From Actinoplanes cyaneus (lineage in GTDB: Bacteria > Actinomycetota > Actinomycetes > Mycobacteriales > Micromonosporaceae), in NCBI RefSeq assembly GCF_016862095.1, contig NZ_BOMH01000045.1, positions 1 through 64,000 of the forward strand: a DNA stretch of 64,000 nucleotides. Reading direction: 5' to 3'. The position numbers were made by a program, and so were the translations under genes. The notes beneath the pieces were generated by a model, which saw only the letters and a list, made by a program, of their open reading frames with translations, was not told where the DNA came from and did no database searches. Positions 16,988-26,104 of this stretch are shown here, piece by piece; position 1 is the first letter of the stretch; every line of letters begins with the position of its first letter.

Positions 16988-17329
16988 ATGGGGCCGCTGT
17001 CGGTCAGTGTCGATCGAGGCACGCTCTGCCTGGCGCTCAATGGTGACATCGATTTCGTGAACTCGGGACCGATCACGCAAGCGATCCGGGAGGCGGTGCT
17101 GCAGGGCCGGCCGACGCTGGTCCGGGTGGACGTGGCCGAGGTCAGCTTCCTGGATTCATCCGGTCTCGGAGCTCTGGTCGCTGCCTTGCGCGTCGCGACG
17201 GACTGCGGTGCGGTGTTCCGGGTGGAGCGTCCCAACGCCAATGTGTACGGCCAATTCGAGATCGCCGGCCTCGTGGAGATGTTCGGCCTGGCCGATGGCG
17301 ATGGTGGCCGCGGCTGTGCAAGGCGGTGA
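16988..17329 (+). CDS. STAS-domain anti-sigma factor antagonist
   Basis: This 113-residue STAS domain protein of the SpoIIAA/RsbV type has the regulatory motif VSFLDSSGLGALV, whose second Ser is the usual phosphorylation site. Unphosphorylated antagonists bind the RsbW-like kinase and free a sigma factor. GAGGAGG is 8 bases before the ATG. It is the first gene of a cassette with a SpoIIE phosphatase and an RsbW-like ATPase. No sigma factor is encoded next to the cassette, so the target is elsewhere or not a sigma factor. Confidence 0.9.
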   Translation: MGPLSVSVDRGTLCLALNGDIDFVNSGPITQAIREAVLQGRPTLVRVDVAEVSFLDSSGLGALVAALRVATDCGAVFRVERPNANVYGQFEIAGLVEMFGLADGDGGRGCARR

Positions 17330-17386
17330 GCAACGTCGCCATCAGCGGGTGAGCCGGGGCGAATGCGGATCGGGGCGGGAGGCGCG

Positions 17387-19285
17387 ATGAGCGTGGAACA
17401 GCATCACGAGTACCGGCAGCGGCTGGCCGCGTTGGACGAGACGGTGGCGCGGGCCCGGCTGGATCCCGAGGCGCAGGTGCATCGGGCGGCGGGGCTACTG
17501 GCCGGGCGGGTCGGGTGCCGAGTCGACGAGGCCCACACGTATCTGCTGGACCGGGCGGCACAGCAGGGCCGCCCGGCGGCTGCGGTGGCCGGTGACATCC
17601 TGACGGCCCTGCAAAGCCGGCCGGGATCCGGGACCCGGCCCCTGGACGCCGAGGTGGACACGGCGTTACGCCCGCGGGGCCGGAGCCCGGCCGCGGGGCG
17701 CAGGCCTCCCGCGCACCCGCCGTCACAGGCGGCCGGCGACTGGGGTCCGCTGGTGCAGCAGATCCTCGACGCGATGCCCGGTAACCACATGGCGTTGTCA
17801 CCGGTGCTCGGTGACAACGCCGGGATCACCGACTGGGTGATCGTTGCGGTGAGTCAGCAGACTGCCGACTTCTCCGGCCGCGACGTGGCCCAGGCGGTGG
17901 GCCGGCGCATCACCCAGGTGTATCCGGCAACGGTGGACACACCGGTGTGGCAGGCCTGGCGCGACGTGGTGACCGACGGCCGTGCGCGTAAGGTCGGCCC
18001 GTTTCCCTATGTGGGCGCGAATACCCGGGCTCCCGCCGACGTGTTGATGACCGCCTGGGTGTCGCGGGTGGGGCCGGGAGTGCTCAGCCGCTGGGTGCGC
18101 CACGACGAACAGACCCGGCAGACCGAGCGGATCGCGCAGACCGAACGGCTGGGCCGGCTCGGCTGGGGCGAAGCCGATCTGGTCACCGGCCAGATCGTCT
18201 GGTCGGACGAGCTGTATCGCATCTACGAGCGTGACGCGGCGCTGGGGCCGATGTCCAGCGAGGAACAGAACGCCCTGACCGTGCCCGAGGACGAGCCGAT
18301 CCGCAGGCAGGCGGCGGAGGGCTTCGGCCGCGGCGACACCGTCGATGTCACCGTCCGCATCCGCGTCGGCGGGCGGGTCAAACATGTGCGCACCATCGCC
18401 GACGCGGTCCGCGATGCGCAGGGCCGGCCGGTGAAGGTGTACGGCATCGTGCAGGACGTCACGATGCAGCACACCACCCGGGCACAGCTCGCCGAGGCGG
18501 AACAGTTGTTGCAGCAACACCAGAACAGCCTCGCCGCCGAACACGAACTCGCCGCCCAGCTGCGCCAGATCGTGCTGCCCGTGCCCGCCGAGCCGTTCGA
18601 CCTGCCCGGGCTGCGGGTCGCCGTCCGCTACCTACCCGCCGAGGAGGCCAGCCGGGTCGGCGGCGACTGGTTCCACGCGGCCTCCGCCGAAGACGGCAGC
18701 GTCGTCCTCGGCATCGGCGACGTAGCCGGCCACGGAATGCACGCCGCCACGGTCATGGCCGAACTGCGGCACGTGCTCGCCGGCCTCACCGTGACCACCA
18801 CCACCGACCCGGCGCAGCTGCTGTGGCACCTCAACCGGCTGCTCTACTCCCGCGCCACCACCGCGACCGCCGCGGTAGCCCGACTCGATCCGCAAAGCCG
18901 TTCCCTCGTCTGGGCGCAGGCCGGGCACCCGGCACCGCTGCACGCCCGCGCCGGCGCCACCACCGAGCTCACCGCGCCACGCGGGACACTGCTCGGCGCC
19001 GTCCGCGCCGCCTGCTACGCCACCGCCACGGTCAGCCTCGCCCCCGCCGACCTGCTGCTGTTCTACACCGACGGACTGATCGAACACCGCCGGCACACCC
19101 TCGCCGAAGGACTCGCCCCCGTCATCGCCACCCTCAACGACATCTCGGCCTCCGGCAGCCGCCAGCCACTGGCCGACCTCTTGTCGCGACTGCGCCGGGC
19201 CAACCCCGACGACGACACCTGCATTCTTGCCGTACGCAACCACACGCCTGAAGCGCCCGATCACTCCGAAGGTGACCATGCCTGA
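17387..19285 (+). CDS. ANTAR-like / PAS / SpoIIE serine phosphatase
   Basis: This is a 632-residue multi-domain regulator. Residues about 15-80 (AAGLLAGRVGCRVDEAHTYL...AAAVAGDILTAL) resemble an ANTAR RNA-binding domain. About residues 120-240 are a degenerate PAS-like domain, about 255-365 a PAS_3-type sensor (GRLGWGEADLVTGQIVWSDE), then a short coiled coil. A PP2C/SpoIIE phosphatase domain follows from about residue 400 (EEASRVGGDWF, GIGDVAGHGMHAA, LLLFYTDGLIE, NPDDDTCIL) and keeps the metal-binding Asp residues. It should dephosphorylate the STAS antagonist. I start at ATG 17387, which has GGGAGG close upstream; a second ATG at 17363 is possible. It overlaps the ATPase gene by 8 bp. Confidence 0.85.
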   Translation: MSVEQHHEYRQRLAALDETVARARLDPEAQVHRAAGLLAGRVGCRVDEAHTYLLDRAAQQGRPAAAVAGDILTALQSRPGSGTRPLDAEVDTALRPRGRSPAAGRRPPAHPPSQAAGDWGPLVQQILDAMPGNHMALSPVLGDNAGITDWVIVAVSQQTADFSGRDVAQAVGRRITQVYPATVDTPVWQAWRDVVTDGRARKVGPFPYVGANTRAPADVLMTAWVSRVGPGVLSRWVRHDEQTRQTERIAQTERLGRLGWGEADLVTGQIVWSDELYRIYERDAALGPMSSEEQNALTVPEDEPIRRQAAEGFGRGDTVDVTVRIRVGGRVKHVRTIADAVRDAQGRPVKVYGIVQDVTMQHTTRAQLAEAEQLLQQHQNSLAAEHELAAQLRQIVLPVPAEPFDLPGLRVAVRYLPAEEASRVGGDWFHAASAEDGSVVLGIGDVAGHGMHAATVMAELRHVLAGLTVTTTTDPAQLLWHLNRLLYSRATTATAAVARLDPQSRSLVWAQAGHPAPLHARAGATTELTAPRGTLLGAVRAACYATATVSLAPADLLLFYTDGLIEHRRHTLAEGLAPVIATLNDISASGSRQPLADLLSRLRRANPDDDTCILAVRNHTPEAPDHSEGDHA

Positions 19286-19733
19286 ACACTCGCGTCATTC
19301 GGGCCGTCAGCCGAGGCCGGAGGACGACACCCCGCCATCGGTGCGTGACTTCACCGTCGACGATCTCCATGCGCTACGCCACGACGTCACGCTGTTCGCC
19401 CGGGCGAGCGGCCTTGTCGATCCCGTTCTGTACCGTTTCGTGCTCGGCGTCCACGAGCTCGCCACCAACGCCGTGCGCCACGGTGGCGGCCACGGACACC
19501 TCGAACTGTGCCGCGCCCGCGACCAGCTCCGCTGCCGGATCAGCGACCACGGGCCGGGCATGCCGCACGTATCACCGCGGATCCGCCCGGCCGTCGACGC
19601 ACTGAACGGACGGGGCCTGTGGCTGGCCCAGCACGCTGGCGAACTCGCCTGCACCAGCGACAGCCGCGGGACCACCGTCACACTGACCTGCACGATCCCA
19701 CCGCCGAGCACCGCCGAAGACCTTCACGCATAG
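19278..19733 (+). CDS. RsbW-like ATP-binding protein (HATPase_c_2)
   Basis: This 151-residue GHKL ATPase of the anti-sigma kinase type has an N-box VHELATNAVRHGGG, a G1 box ISDHGPGMP and a G2 region LNGRGLWLAQHAG. It would phosphorylate the STAS protein encoded two genes upstream, completing the partner switch. The ATG overlaps the last codons of the phosphatase gene (ATGCCTGA), with GAAGG just upstream, so translation is coupled. Many such proteins in actinomycetes no longer act on a sigma factor, so the output is uncertain. Confidence 0.88.
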   Translation: MPEHSRHSGRQPRPEDDTPPSVRDFTVDDLHALRHDVTLFARASGLVDPVLYRFVLGVHELATNAVRHGGGHGHLELCRARDQLRCRISDHGPGMPHVSPRIRPAVDALNGRGLWLAQHAGELACTSDSRGTTVTLTCTIPPPSTAEDLHA

Positions 19734-20216
19734 ACCCTGCGGCGGCCCGAGCCATCAGGACAAGCCGGCCCCTCAAGGACAAGCGTGTGCGAAGAGGCGG
19801 CGCCGTCAGGGCCGCCCGCCGCATGGGCCGCACTCCTACACTGCGGCGCATGCGGAACCACTCTTCTTGAAACACTCCGGTTGACCATATAGTTTCATCG
19901 TTCCACTGATTGGTGCCAGCCGTCAGTATCTGTGGAAGCCGCCGACGATTTCCCGGTAGAAGCTGTCAGTGGGAAGTCAGTCCACATTCAGTGCGCCGCA
20001 GTAATTTCATTTCCAGCGATAAGCAGGCGACGATTGAAAGCCGGCGAGGCGGTATACGTGGGCCTTGAGCATGTCGGTCCAGGCAGTGCCAAGGCGCTGA
20101 TCACGTTTTCCCCTGCCGGTACCAGCAGGTTGCTGATCGGGTTTGTCGCAGGCCCGAGCGGGGTCTGGGTGCTTGCTGTGAGTGTCACGGAACGCGGTTA
20201 CATCGGAGGAGTGGGA
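19734..20216. other. Intergenic region before the GFA gene, partly AT-richer
   Basis: An open frame runs into the GFA gene from 19932, but its composition and lack of homology argue that it is not translated. The stretch 19865-20060 is clearly lower in GC than the genes. I see no RNA gene, operator or terminator that I would defend. Confidence 0.4.
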
Positions 20217-20690
20217 ATGTCGGAGAAGTTCACGGGACGCTGCGAGTGCGGTGCCGTCACATATGAATTCAGCAAGGCGCCTGATTTCGTCGCCAACTGC
20301 TATTGCAAGGACTGTCAGCGGTCATCCGGTGCCGTCATGGGAACCTACTTCAGTGTCGCCGCCGACGACTTCAAGCTCCTCAGCGGTAACCCGCGTTCCT
20401 ACCCCTACATCGCGGCCAGCGGAAACACGTTGGAGCGTAACTTCTGCCCCGATTGTGGCGCCCGGGTGTTCACCGACAAACTGTCGGGGTTCCCGGGGCA
20501 GGTGTTCGTGATGCTCGGCAGCCTCGACAACCCTGAGGCCGTCAAGCCGCCGATCATGGAGATCTTCACCAAGTTCCGCATCTCCTGGACCAAGGCGCTC
20601 GACGTGCCGCAGTATCCCGGCCGTCCCGACGGCAAGGAATTGTCGCCGGCCGAGCGGGAGAAGGTCGGTGCCGGCGAAGGCTGCGGCTGA
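20217..20690 (+). CDS. GFA-family (glutathione-dependent formaldehyde-activating-like) zinc protein
   Basis: This 157-residue single-domain protein has the GFA/CENP-V fold. The Cys sets CECGAV, CYCKDCQRSSG and CPDCGARV bind two zinc ions in the family. It is a stand-alone gene; GGAGGAG lies 7 bases before the ATG, which is why I start here rather than at upstream ATGs. Family members are often annotated as S-(hydroxymethyl)glutathione synthase, but actinomycetes use mycothiol, so the real substrate is unknown. No signal or membrane segment. Confidence 0.9.
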   Translation: MSEKFTGRCECGAVTYEFSKAPDFVANCYCKDCQRSSGAVMGTYFSVAADDFKLLSGNPRSYPYIAASGNTLERNFCPDCGARVFTDKLSGFPGQVFVMLGSLDNPEAVKPPIMEIFTKFRISWTKALDVPQYPGRPDGKELSPAEREKVGAGEGCG

Positions 20691-21044
20691 CCCTGATCCT
20701 CTTGTCCGAAGCTGGGCTCTCGTCGTCAGTTGTCCTTGAACTGAGCTCCATGAGTTCGACGTCGTTGCCTCGGCCCGGTCGGATCGAAATGAGCCTCGGC
20801 GGTGTGCCGCCGGGGCTCATTCGTGCGCTGGTGGCCGGCATCGATACGGATGGCACCGGCCCGACAGGGCGTTGAGCACAACGCTGGCCAAGCGCGCCGG
20901 CACGGCTGTGCAATGTTGAGCGGCAGTTCACCGATGGAGATGCCAGTCGCCCGGCACCGCAAGCGGGCGCAGCACTCTGCAGGTCGCGAGATCTCAGTCA
21001 TCGGTCTGGTTCGGCTCGGTCGTTAAGATTTCCGGCGTCGATTC
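20691..21044. other. Intergenic region between convergent GFA and SARP genes
   Basis: Apart from a strong hairpin at 20788-20821, no gene is supported. Short frames present on both strands lack the strong third-position GC bias of neighbouring genes. Confidence 0.4.
20788..20821 (+). terminator. Long hairpin terminator after the GFA gene
   Basis: The arms AATGAGCC-t-CGGCGG and CCGCCG-g-GGCTCATT form a 14-bp stem with one internal mismatch and a TGTG loop. It lies about 100 bp after the GFA stop and before the convergent SARP gene, so it can serve both. No T-run follows. Confidence 0.6.
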
Positions 21045-22943
21045 CTACGACGCCTTCCGGATTGGGACGAAGCTCGAACGATCTCCGGCAGTACGGGCCG
21101 TGCACAGCTCACCCGCATAGACCCTTACCAGGTAGTGCATGTGGTAGTGATGGCCACGTGAGCGGTTCACCAACCTGGTTCGTAGTAGCTCGGCCAGTTG
21201 CTCGCGAGCCTGGGCCGGCGTGCCACCGATCAGACCCGCCGCCACCTGTACGGAGATGTCCGGCGCGCGGTGCCGGGCCAGCAGCCTCAGCAGGTGTGCC
21301 GCTCCCGGACTCAGCAAGTGGTAAGACCAGTTGAACACCGCCCGAAGGTCCCGATCGAGCCCTTCATCGGAGAACGCGTCGAGCGTGCCGTGGGCTCGCT
21401 TCATCTCTGCGGCGATCTCTACCAGCGACGGGCGTACGTCCGCTGTGGCGCGGGCCGCCACGATGGCCAGGGCGAGAGGGAGCCGCCCGCACTGGTCGAC
21501 GATCTCTGCCAGAGCGGCCGATTCCTGGACCGTCCCTGCGGGTGCCACGCGTTCGGTGAAGCATTGCCGGGCCTCTGCCACCGACAACACGTCAAGACTC
21601 TGCAAGATCGCGCCATTGCTGATGGCCAGGCTGTTGAGCCGGCCTCGACTGGTGATCAGTACCGCGTTGCCGGCTGTTCCCGGTAGCAACGGGCGGACGT
21701 GATCGGCGTTGCGGACATTGTCGAGGAGGACCAGCATCCGGCGGGTGGTCAGAGCACTGCGGTAGAGCGCGGAACGGCTGTCCAGCGATGCTGGGATGTC
21801 CGCGGGGCTGGTGCCGAGAGCGACGAGGAACGCGTGCAGAACCTCGGACGGGTCGGCGCTGCGGGTGTCCGGGTGGAAGCCGCGAAGATCAGCGTAGAGC
21901 TGCCCGTCGGGAAAGGCAGCGGCCACCCGGTGCGCCACGTGCACCGCGAGAGTGGTCTTGCCGACCCCGGGCATGCCGTCGATGGCCAGGATGGGCAACG
22001 ACGCCGAGCGGTCCGTCAAGGACGCCATGGCTTCGGCCACCTGGCTGGTGCGGCCGACGAACACGCCGAGGTCCGGCGGGAGCTGTGCCGGGTTCACGGC
22101 GATACCGGCCTCGGTCGCCGGTGGTGCTACCGGAACCTCGCCGAGACGATCCGGGACGATGCTCGGCTCACCGTGCCTCAGTACAGCACCGTACGCGTCG
22201 CGCAGCTCGGGTCCTGGATTGACGCCCAGCTCCTCGGCCAGCCGCTCTCGGACCTCGCCGTACCGGGTGATCGCCTCGGATTGTTTGCCGTCCGCGGCCA
22301 GTAGTAGGAGCAAGTCGGCGAGCAGGGCTTCATCGAGCGGGTTGCGGACGGACGCCGCCCGTACGAGGGGAAGGATCCGAGTTGCACCGCCGCACGCCAT
22401 GGCAGTCCGGGTGGCCTCCCGGGTGGCTGCAAGATACTCCTGCTCGATCGCCACGAATTCGGGGTGCAACTCGGCCGTAGGTCCGAGCCCCGTCGCGCAC
22501 CGCCCTCGATACAACTGCAACGCATCGAGATACGCGTCCAGGGCTGCCGCATGATCACCGACACCGGCCAGCCGCCTGGCCGCCCCGATCTGTTCCCGGA
22601 ACTCGACCAGATCGGATCCGCACGGTCCGGTCAGAAGGCGATATCCGCCGACATCGCGGATCAGCCAGGTTCCGCTTGTCCGTGGTGACAATCCTGGCTC
22701 CAGTATCCGGCGCAACGCCCCGACGTACCGATGCACCATGTTCACCGCGGTTGGCGGCGGCTCTCCCTCCCACAACAGATCGATCAGATCCGACATCTCG
22801 ACCAGGCGCCCGGTGCGGGCGAGCAGCAGAGCCAGAAGAAGTCGCTGGTACCGCGACGGAATGACGAGTTCGGTCTCGCCCCGCCACACCTGCACCGGCC
22901 CGAGCACCGCAAATCTCATGGCTGGCGTATCCGCTCGTTCCAT
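21045..22943 (-). CDS. SARP/AfsR-like regulator with NB-ARC ATPase, no TPR tail
   Basis: This 632-residue regulator has an OmpR-type winged helix (about residues 10-95; LIDLLWEGEPPPTAVNMVHR), a bacterial transcriptional activation domain (100-245) and an NB-ARC ATPase (about 285-530). The ATPase carries Walker A DGMPGVGKTT, Walker B RRMLVLLDNV and the sensor PLLPGTAGNAVLITSRGRL. It ends soon after the winged helix that follows NB-ARC and lacks the C-terminal TPRs of AfsR. I start at ATG 22943, 6 bases after AAGGAGAA. It is one of four close paralogues in this window and probably activates a secondary-metabolite pathway when its ATPase responds to a signal. The target is unknown. Confidence 0.9.
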   Translation of the reverse strand: MERADTPAMRFAVLGPVQVWRGETELVIPSRYQRLLLALLLARTGRLVEMSDLIDLLWEGEPPPTAVNMVHRYVGALRRILEPGLSPRTSGTWLIRDVGGYRLLTGPCGSDLVEFREQIGAARRLAGVGDHAAALDAYLDALQLYRGRCATGLGPTAELHPEFVAIEQEYLAATREATRTAMACGGATRILPLVRAASVRNPLDEALLADLLLLLAADGKQSEAITRYGEVRERLAEELGVNPGPELRDAYGAVLRHGEPSIVPDRLGEVPVAPPATEAGIAVNPAQLPPDLGVFVGRTSQVAEAMASLTDRSASLPILAIDGMPGVGKTTLAVHVAHRVAAAFPDGQLYADLRGFHPDTRSADPSEVLHAFLVALGTSPADIPASLDSRSALYRSALTTRRMLVLLDNVRNADHVRPLLPGTAGNAVLITSRGRLNSLAISNGAILQSLDVLSVAEARQCFTERVAPAGTVQESAALAEIVDQCGRLPLALAIVAARATADVRPSLVEIAAEMKRAHGTLDAFSDEGLDRDLRAVFNWSYHLLSPGAAHLLRLLARHRAPDISVQVAAGLIGGTPAQAREQLAELLRTRLVNRSRGHHYHMHYLVRVYAGELCTARTAGDRSSFVPIRKAS

Positions 22944-23165
22944 AGGGTTCTCCTTGCAGCGGATATGGAGCGCCTCTGGCACCTTCATCCCGTCTTGGTC
23001 CGACGGTCCCCGCCGTACTGATCACCGACCGTATCCGTGCCGTCTGCCGGTGGGCATACGTCATTCGACCCGAGTGAGGCGGAGGCCCGCATGACGTGGG
23101 CCACCCCAGATCCGGTCGCGGATGCTCGCAAGCTCGCGGTCACATCGGAACTCAGCCGACGGTTG

Positions 23166-25967
23166 TCAGTCCTCGGTGTCGGACTGCAGGGCCAGCGCGG
23201 CGCGCAAGCCGGCGCGGTTGTTGATCCGCAGTTTGGGATAGATCTTGTACAGGTGTGTTGAGACCGTCCGGGCGGAAATGGACAGTCGCTCGGCGATCTC
23301 CTTGTTGGTCAGGCCGGCGGCCGCTAACTGCGCAACCTCCAGTTCCTGGGCTGTGAGCTGTCCCGTCGCGATTTCCGGCATCATGCGCTTGGCTCCGGCT
23401 GCGAGCAGTTCCCGCTCCGCCCGTACCGCAAATGGTGTCGCCTCGAGTTCGTCGAAGAGGTCACGAGCTTGAGTAAGCCAGGGGCGTGCCGCCGCTGACA
23501 TTCGCCGGCGACGCAGGTAGCTGCCGTAGGCGAGCTTGACGCGGGCCAGATCGAAGGGCCAGGAATGGTTGTCCTGAACGCTCAGGGCCAATTCGTACAG
23601 TGCCCCCGCGTCCTCGTCGTCGGCCACGAGCGCCTCGCAGGCAAGCTGCAGCATCCTCATGCGCGGCGACAGAGCGCCGAGGTCGCACGCCTTGATCGCG
23701 ATGACATGCGCCTGGGCCTGCGCGAGACGGTCCGTCCGGACGGCTGATTCGACCAGGTCCATGATGACCAGAGGGGCGAGGCGGGCGTGGGAATCGAGGC
23801 GGCCGGCGGGGCTGATCGTGATGGCATGCTGGTAGGCCTGCTCGAAGTTGCCGTGAGCGATGGCGGCCAAGGTGCTGATCTGGGCGGTGTAACTCCAGGC
23901 AAGCATGGCACCGCGTGGAACAGCCCACCGAGCGACCTGATGCGTGATTTCCTGGACCGTCTCGTCATCGCCTCTGGCGGCGGCAATCAGTCCGAGCTGA
24001 TATCGGCAGGATGCCGCGAAAGGTTCGTAGCCGTGGGCGACTGACAGGTCGAGCGTTTCGAGGGCCCGGCTCTTGCAGCGCGACCACTGTCCGCTGAGCC
24101 AGTCGTCGACGGCGAGCAGGACCATGCAGCTGATCGCGGAAGCGATGTTGCCTGCGGAACGTCCGTCCGCGATCACTCTGCGCATGGCTGTCGAGCAGTC
24201 GCCGATACGGTCGAAGTGGTATGCCGCCGCAGCGGTTCGCACGACCGGACCGGGCCGCTGCTCGCCGGCCAGCGCGGCAATCGCGGGAGACAGGGCGTCG
24301 CTGACATCCGGTGACACCCGGGCCGAGTCCGGCTGGGCCGACACCATCAGCGCGCGCGGCGGTCGAGGGCCGAGCCGCTGCACCGCCGAGTGGTAGGCCT
24401 TCCACAGATAGGCCCGTCCACCCAGCACGCAGACCATGGTCAAGGTGTGGATGGCCTCCAGCAGAGGTTCGTCATGGGGATCGGTTCTACGGTCGTACCT
24501 CTCGATGGCGTTGACCAGCAACGCGTGAGCTGCGTCGACGTCGCCATCACGCAGCAGCAGGATGGAAGCGGCGGCGGTGGCGGCGACCAGGGAGTCATGA
24601 AAGTCGGGGTCGTTGCGGCGAGCCTCCTCCAGCAGCCCGGAAACGTGAAGTACATCCCCGGTCTGCTCTGATCCCAGGTACGCGGCGGCGGCGTTGCGGC
24701 GGGTGCGGTCCACAGCCAGAGGACTGAGTTGGGCCGCTCGGCTCAACAGAGCCATGGCCGCGGATGCCCTTCCCTGGTGCGCCAGGGCCTGCGCGGTGTT
24801 TTCCAGCCGGCACGCTGTGGCTTCGTCCGCCTCCGTCGCAGCCTGTGCCAGGTGCCACGCGTAGCGTTCGAGCTGATCATCGCGTCCGGAGAGCACCTCG
24901 CTCAGTTCCAGGTGCGCACGGCGCCGCTCCCGCACGGTGGACATGGTCAGGACAGCGGTGCGGACCAGGGGATGTCGGAATGAGATCCGGCCATCGGTGT
25001 TCACCACTGCCAGGTTGGCCGCGTCGGCGGGGAGCACATCCTGGGTGGTCAGCTCGGACGGCCCTTCGGCAAGGACGCTGAGCGGTAGGGATCCGTCCAG
25101 GGCAGTCATCAGCAGCAGGCGGCGTGTCGCTTCTGGCAGCGGGGCGAGACGCGGCTCGAATACGGCCTTCAGGCGCCACGTCAGAGGTAGATCCGGCGGG
25201 AGTGCCCGGGCCGACCTTCGCTGGGACTCGTCAAGTGACAGCGGCAACTCGACGATGGCCAAGGGATTGCCTTGTGCTTCTGCCAGCAGCCGCCAGCGAA
25301 CCTCGGACCCAAGACCAGGATGGCGAAGTTCCAGCAGACGGCCGGCAGCCTGCTCGCTTAGAGGGTGCAGCCGACGGGCCGGGATGCTGTGCAGTTCAGC
25401 TTCCCGGGCCGGGGAGTCGGTATTCACCGTGGCCAGGTACGTGATACCCGTTCCCGCCAGGTCATCGGCAAGCGCCGTCAAGACCGCGATGGAAGCCTGG
25501 TCCATCCACTGCAGGTCGTCTATCACCACGGCCACTCCCTGCCGCTGCGCAAGGCGTAGCAGGAGTGTCCGCGTCGCATCGACAAGTAGGGCCGCGTCGG
25601 GTGGCGGCCCGTCCCCGGAGCCGATCGTCGCCTCCATGGCGTGCCGATGAAGCGGGCTCAGCCCGGCGACGTCGGTCCACACCGGGAGCAGGATCTGGTG
25701 CAGGCCGGCAAAACTGATGGTGGATTCGAACTCCGCGCCGGTCGCTGGCAGCACCGTGAGACCCGCGCGGTTCGCCAGCCTGACCGCGGCCTGAACGATC
25801 GTGGTCCTGCCGATGCCGGCGGCTCCCGCGAACAGCAGCGAACCACCCGTGGCCGATCCGGCGATGAGGTCGCGGATGAGTCGCAACTCTTGTTCGCGCC
25901 CGATGAGCTGTCCGCATTCAGCGGGGTCAGCAGAGTCGGACGATAAGCCGCTGGGGGTGGATCGCAT
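23166..25967 (-). CDS. LAL-type LuxR regulator with a Lys-to-Arg change in Walker A
   Basis: This is a 933-residue large ATP-binding LuxR regulator. An AAA/NACHT-like ATPase occupies residues 20-250 and a long helical repeat region (about 380-850) follows. The C-terminal LuxR helix-turn-helix reads LTAQELEVAQLAAAGLTNKE...TVSTHLYKIYPKL. The P-loop reads GAAGIGRTT, so the Lys that contacts ATP phosphates is Arg54 (AGG codon). Walker B VAVVIDDLQWMD is intact. ATP turnover may be weak or absent. The gene is divergent from a second LAL gene, and the short shared gap probably holds both promoters. LAL proteins commonly control antibiotic clusters or sugar uptake. Confidence 0.9.
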   Translation of the reverse strand: MRSTPSGLSSDSADPAECGQLIGREQELRLIRDLIAGSATGGSLLFAGAAGIGRTTIVQAAVRLANRAGLTVLPATGAEFESTISFAGLHQILLPVWTDVAGLSPLHRHAMEATIGSGDGPPPDAALLVDATRTLLLRLAQRQGVAVVIDDLQWMDQASIAVLTALADDLAGTGITYLATVNTDSPAREAELHSIPARRLHPLSEQAAGRLLELRHPGLGSEVRWRLLAEAQGNPLAIVELPLSLDESQRRSARALPPDLPLTWRLKAVFEPRLAPLPEATRRLLLMTALDGSLPLSVLAEGPSELTTQDVLPADAANLAVVNTDGRISFRHPLVRTAVLTMSTVRERRRAHLELSEVLSGRDDQLERYAWHLAQAATEADEATACRLENTAQALAHQGRASAAMALLSRAAQLSPLAVDRTRRNAAAAYLGSEQTGDVLHVSGLLEEARRNDPDFHDSLVAATAAASILLLRDGDVDAAHALLVNAIERYDRRTDPHDEPLLEAIHTLTMVCVLGGRAYLWKAYHSAVQRLGPRPPRALMVSAQPDSARVSPDVSDALSPAIAALAGEQRPGPVVRTAAAAYHFDRIGDCSTAMRRVIADGRSAGNIASAISCMVLLAVDDWLSGQWSRCKSRALETLDLSVAHGYEPFAASCRYQLGLIAAARGDDETVQEITHQVARWAVPRGAMLAWSYTAQISTLAAIAHGNFEQAYQHAITISPAGRLDSHARLAPLVIMDLVESAVRTDRLAQAQAHVIAIKACDLGALSPRMRMLQLACEALVADDEDAGALYELALSVQDNHSWPFDLARVKLAYGSYLRRRRMSAAARPWLTQARDLFDELEATPFAVRAERELLAAGAKRMMPEIATGQLTAQELEVAQLAAAGLTNKEIAERLSISARTVSTHLYKIYPKLRINNRAGLRAALALQSDTED

Positions 25968-26104
25968 GGGGTCACTCCGGTAAGGCTATTAAGATCAGGA
26001 ACTGACCGAAGCTCGGAGGCATTTAGGGCTGTGCGGCGTTGCGGCGCCGTAAGGATCTGTTCGTATCGATCACATGCAGCCCCGCCGGACGACAGGACCG
26101 CCTT

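Noticed and set aside
19932..20216. N-terminal extension of the GFA protein
   Set aside because: The family starts at MSEKFTGRCECG, which has GGAGGAG at the right distance; the extension is AT-richer and matches nothing.
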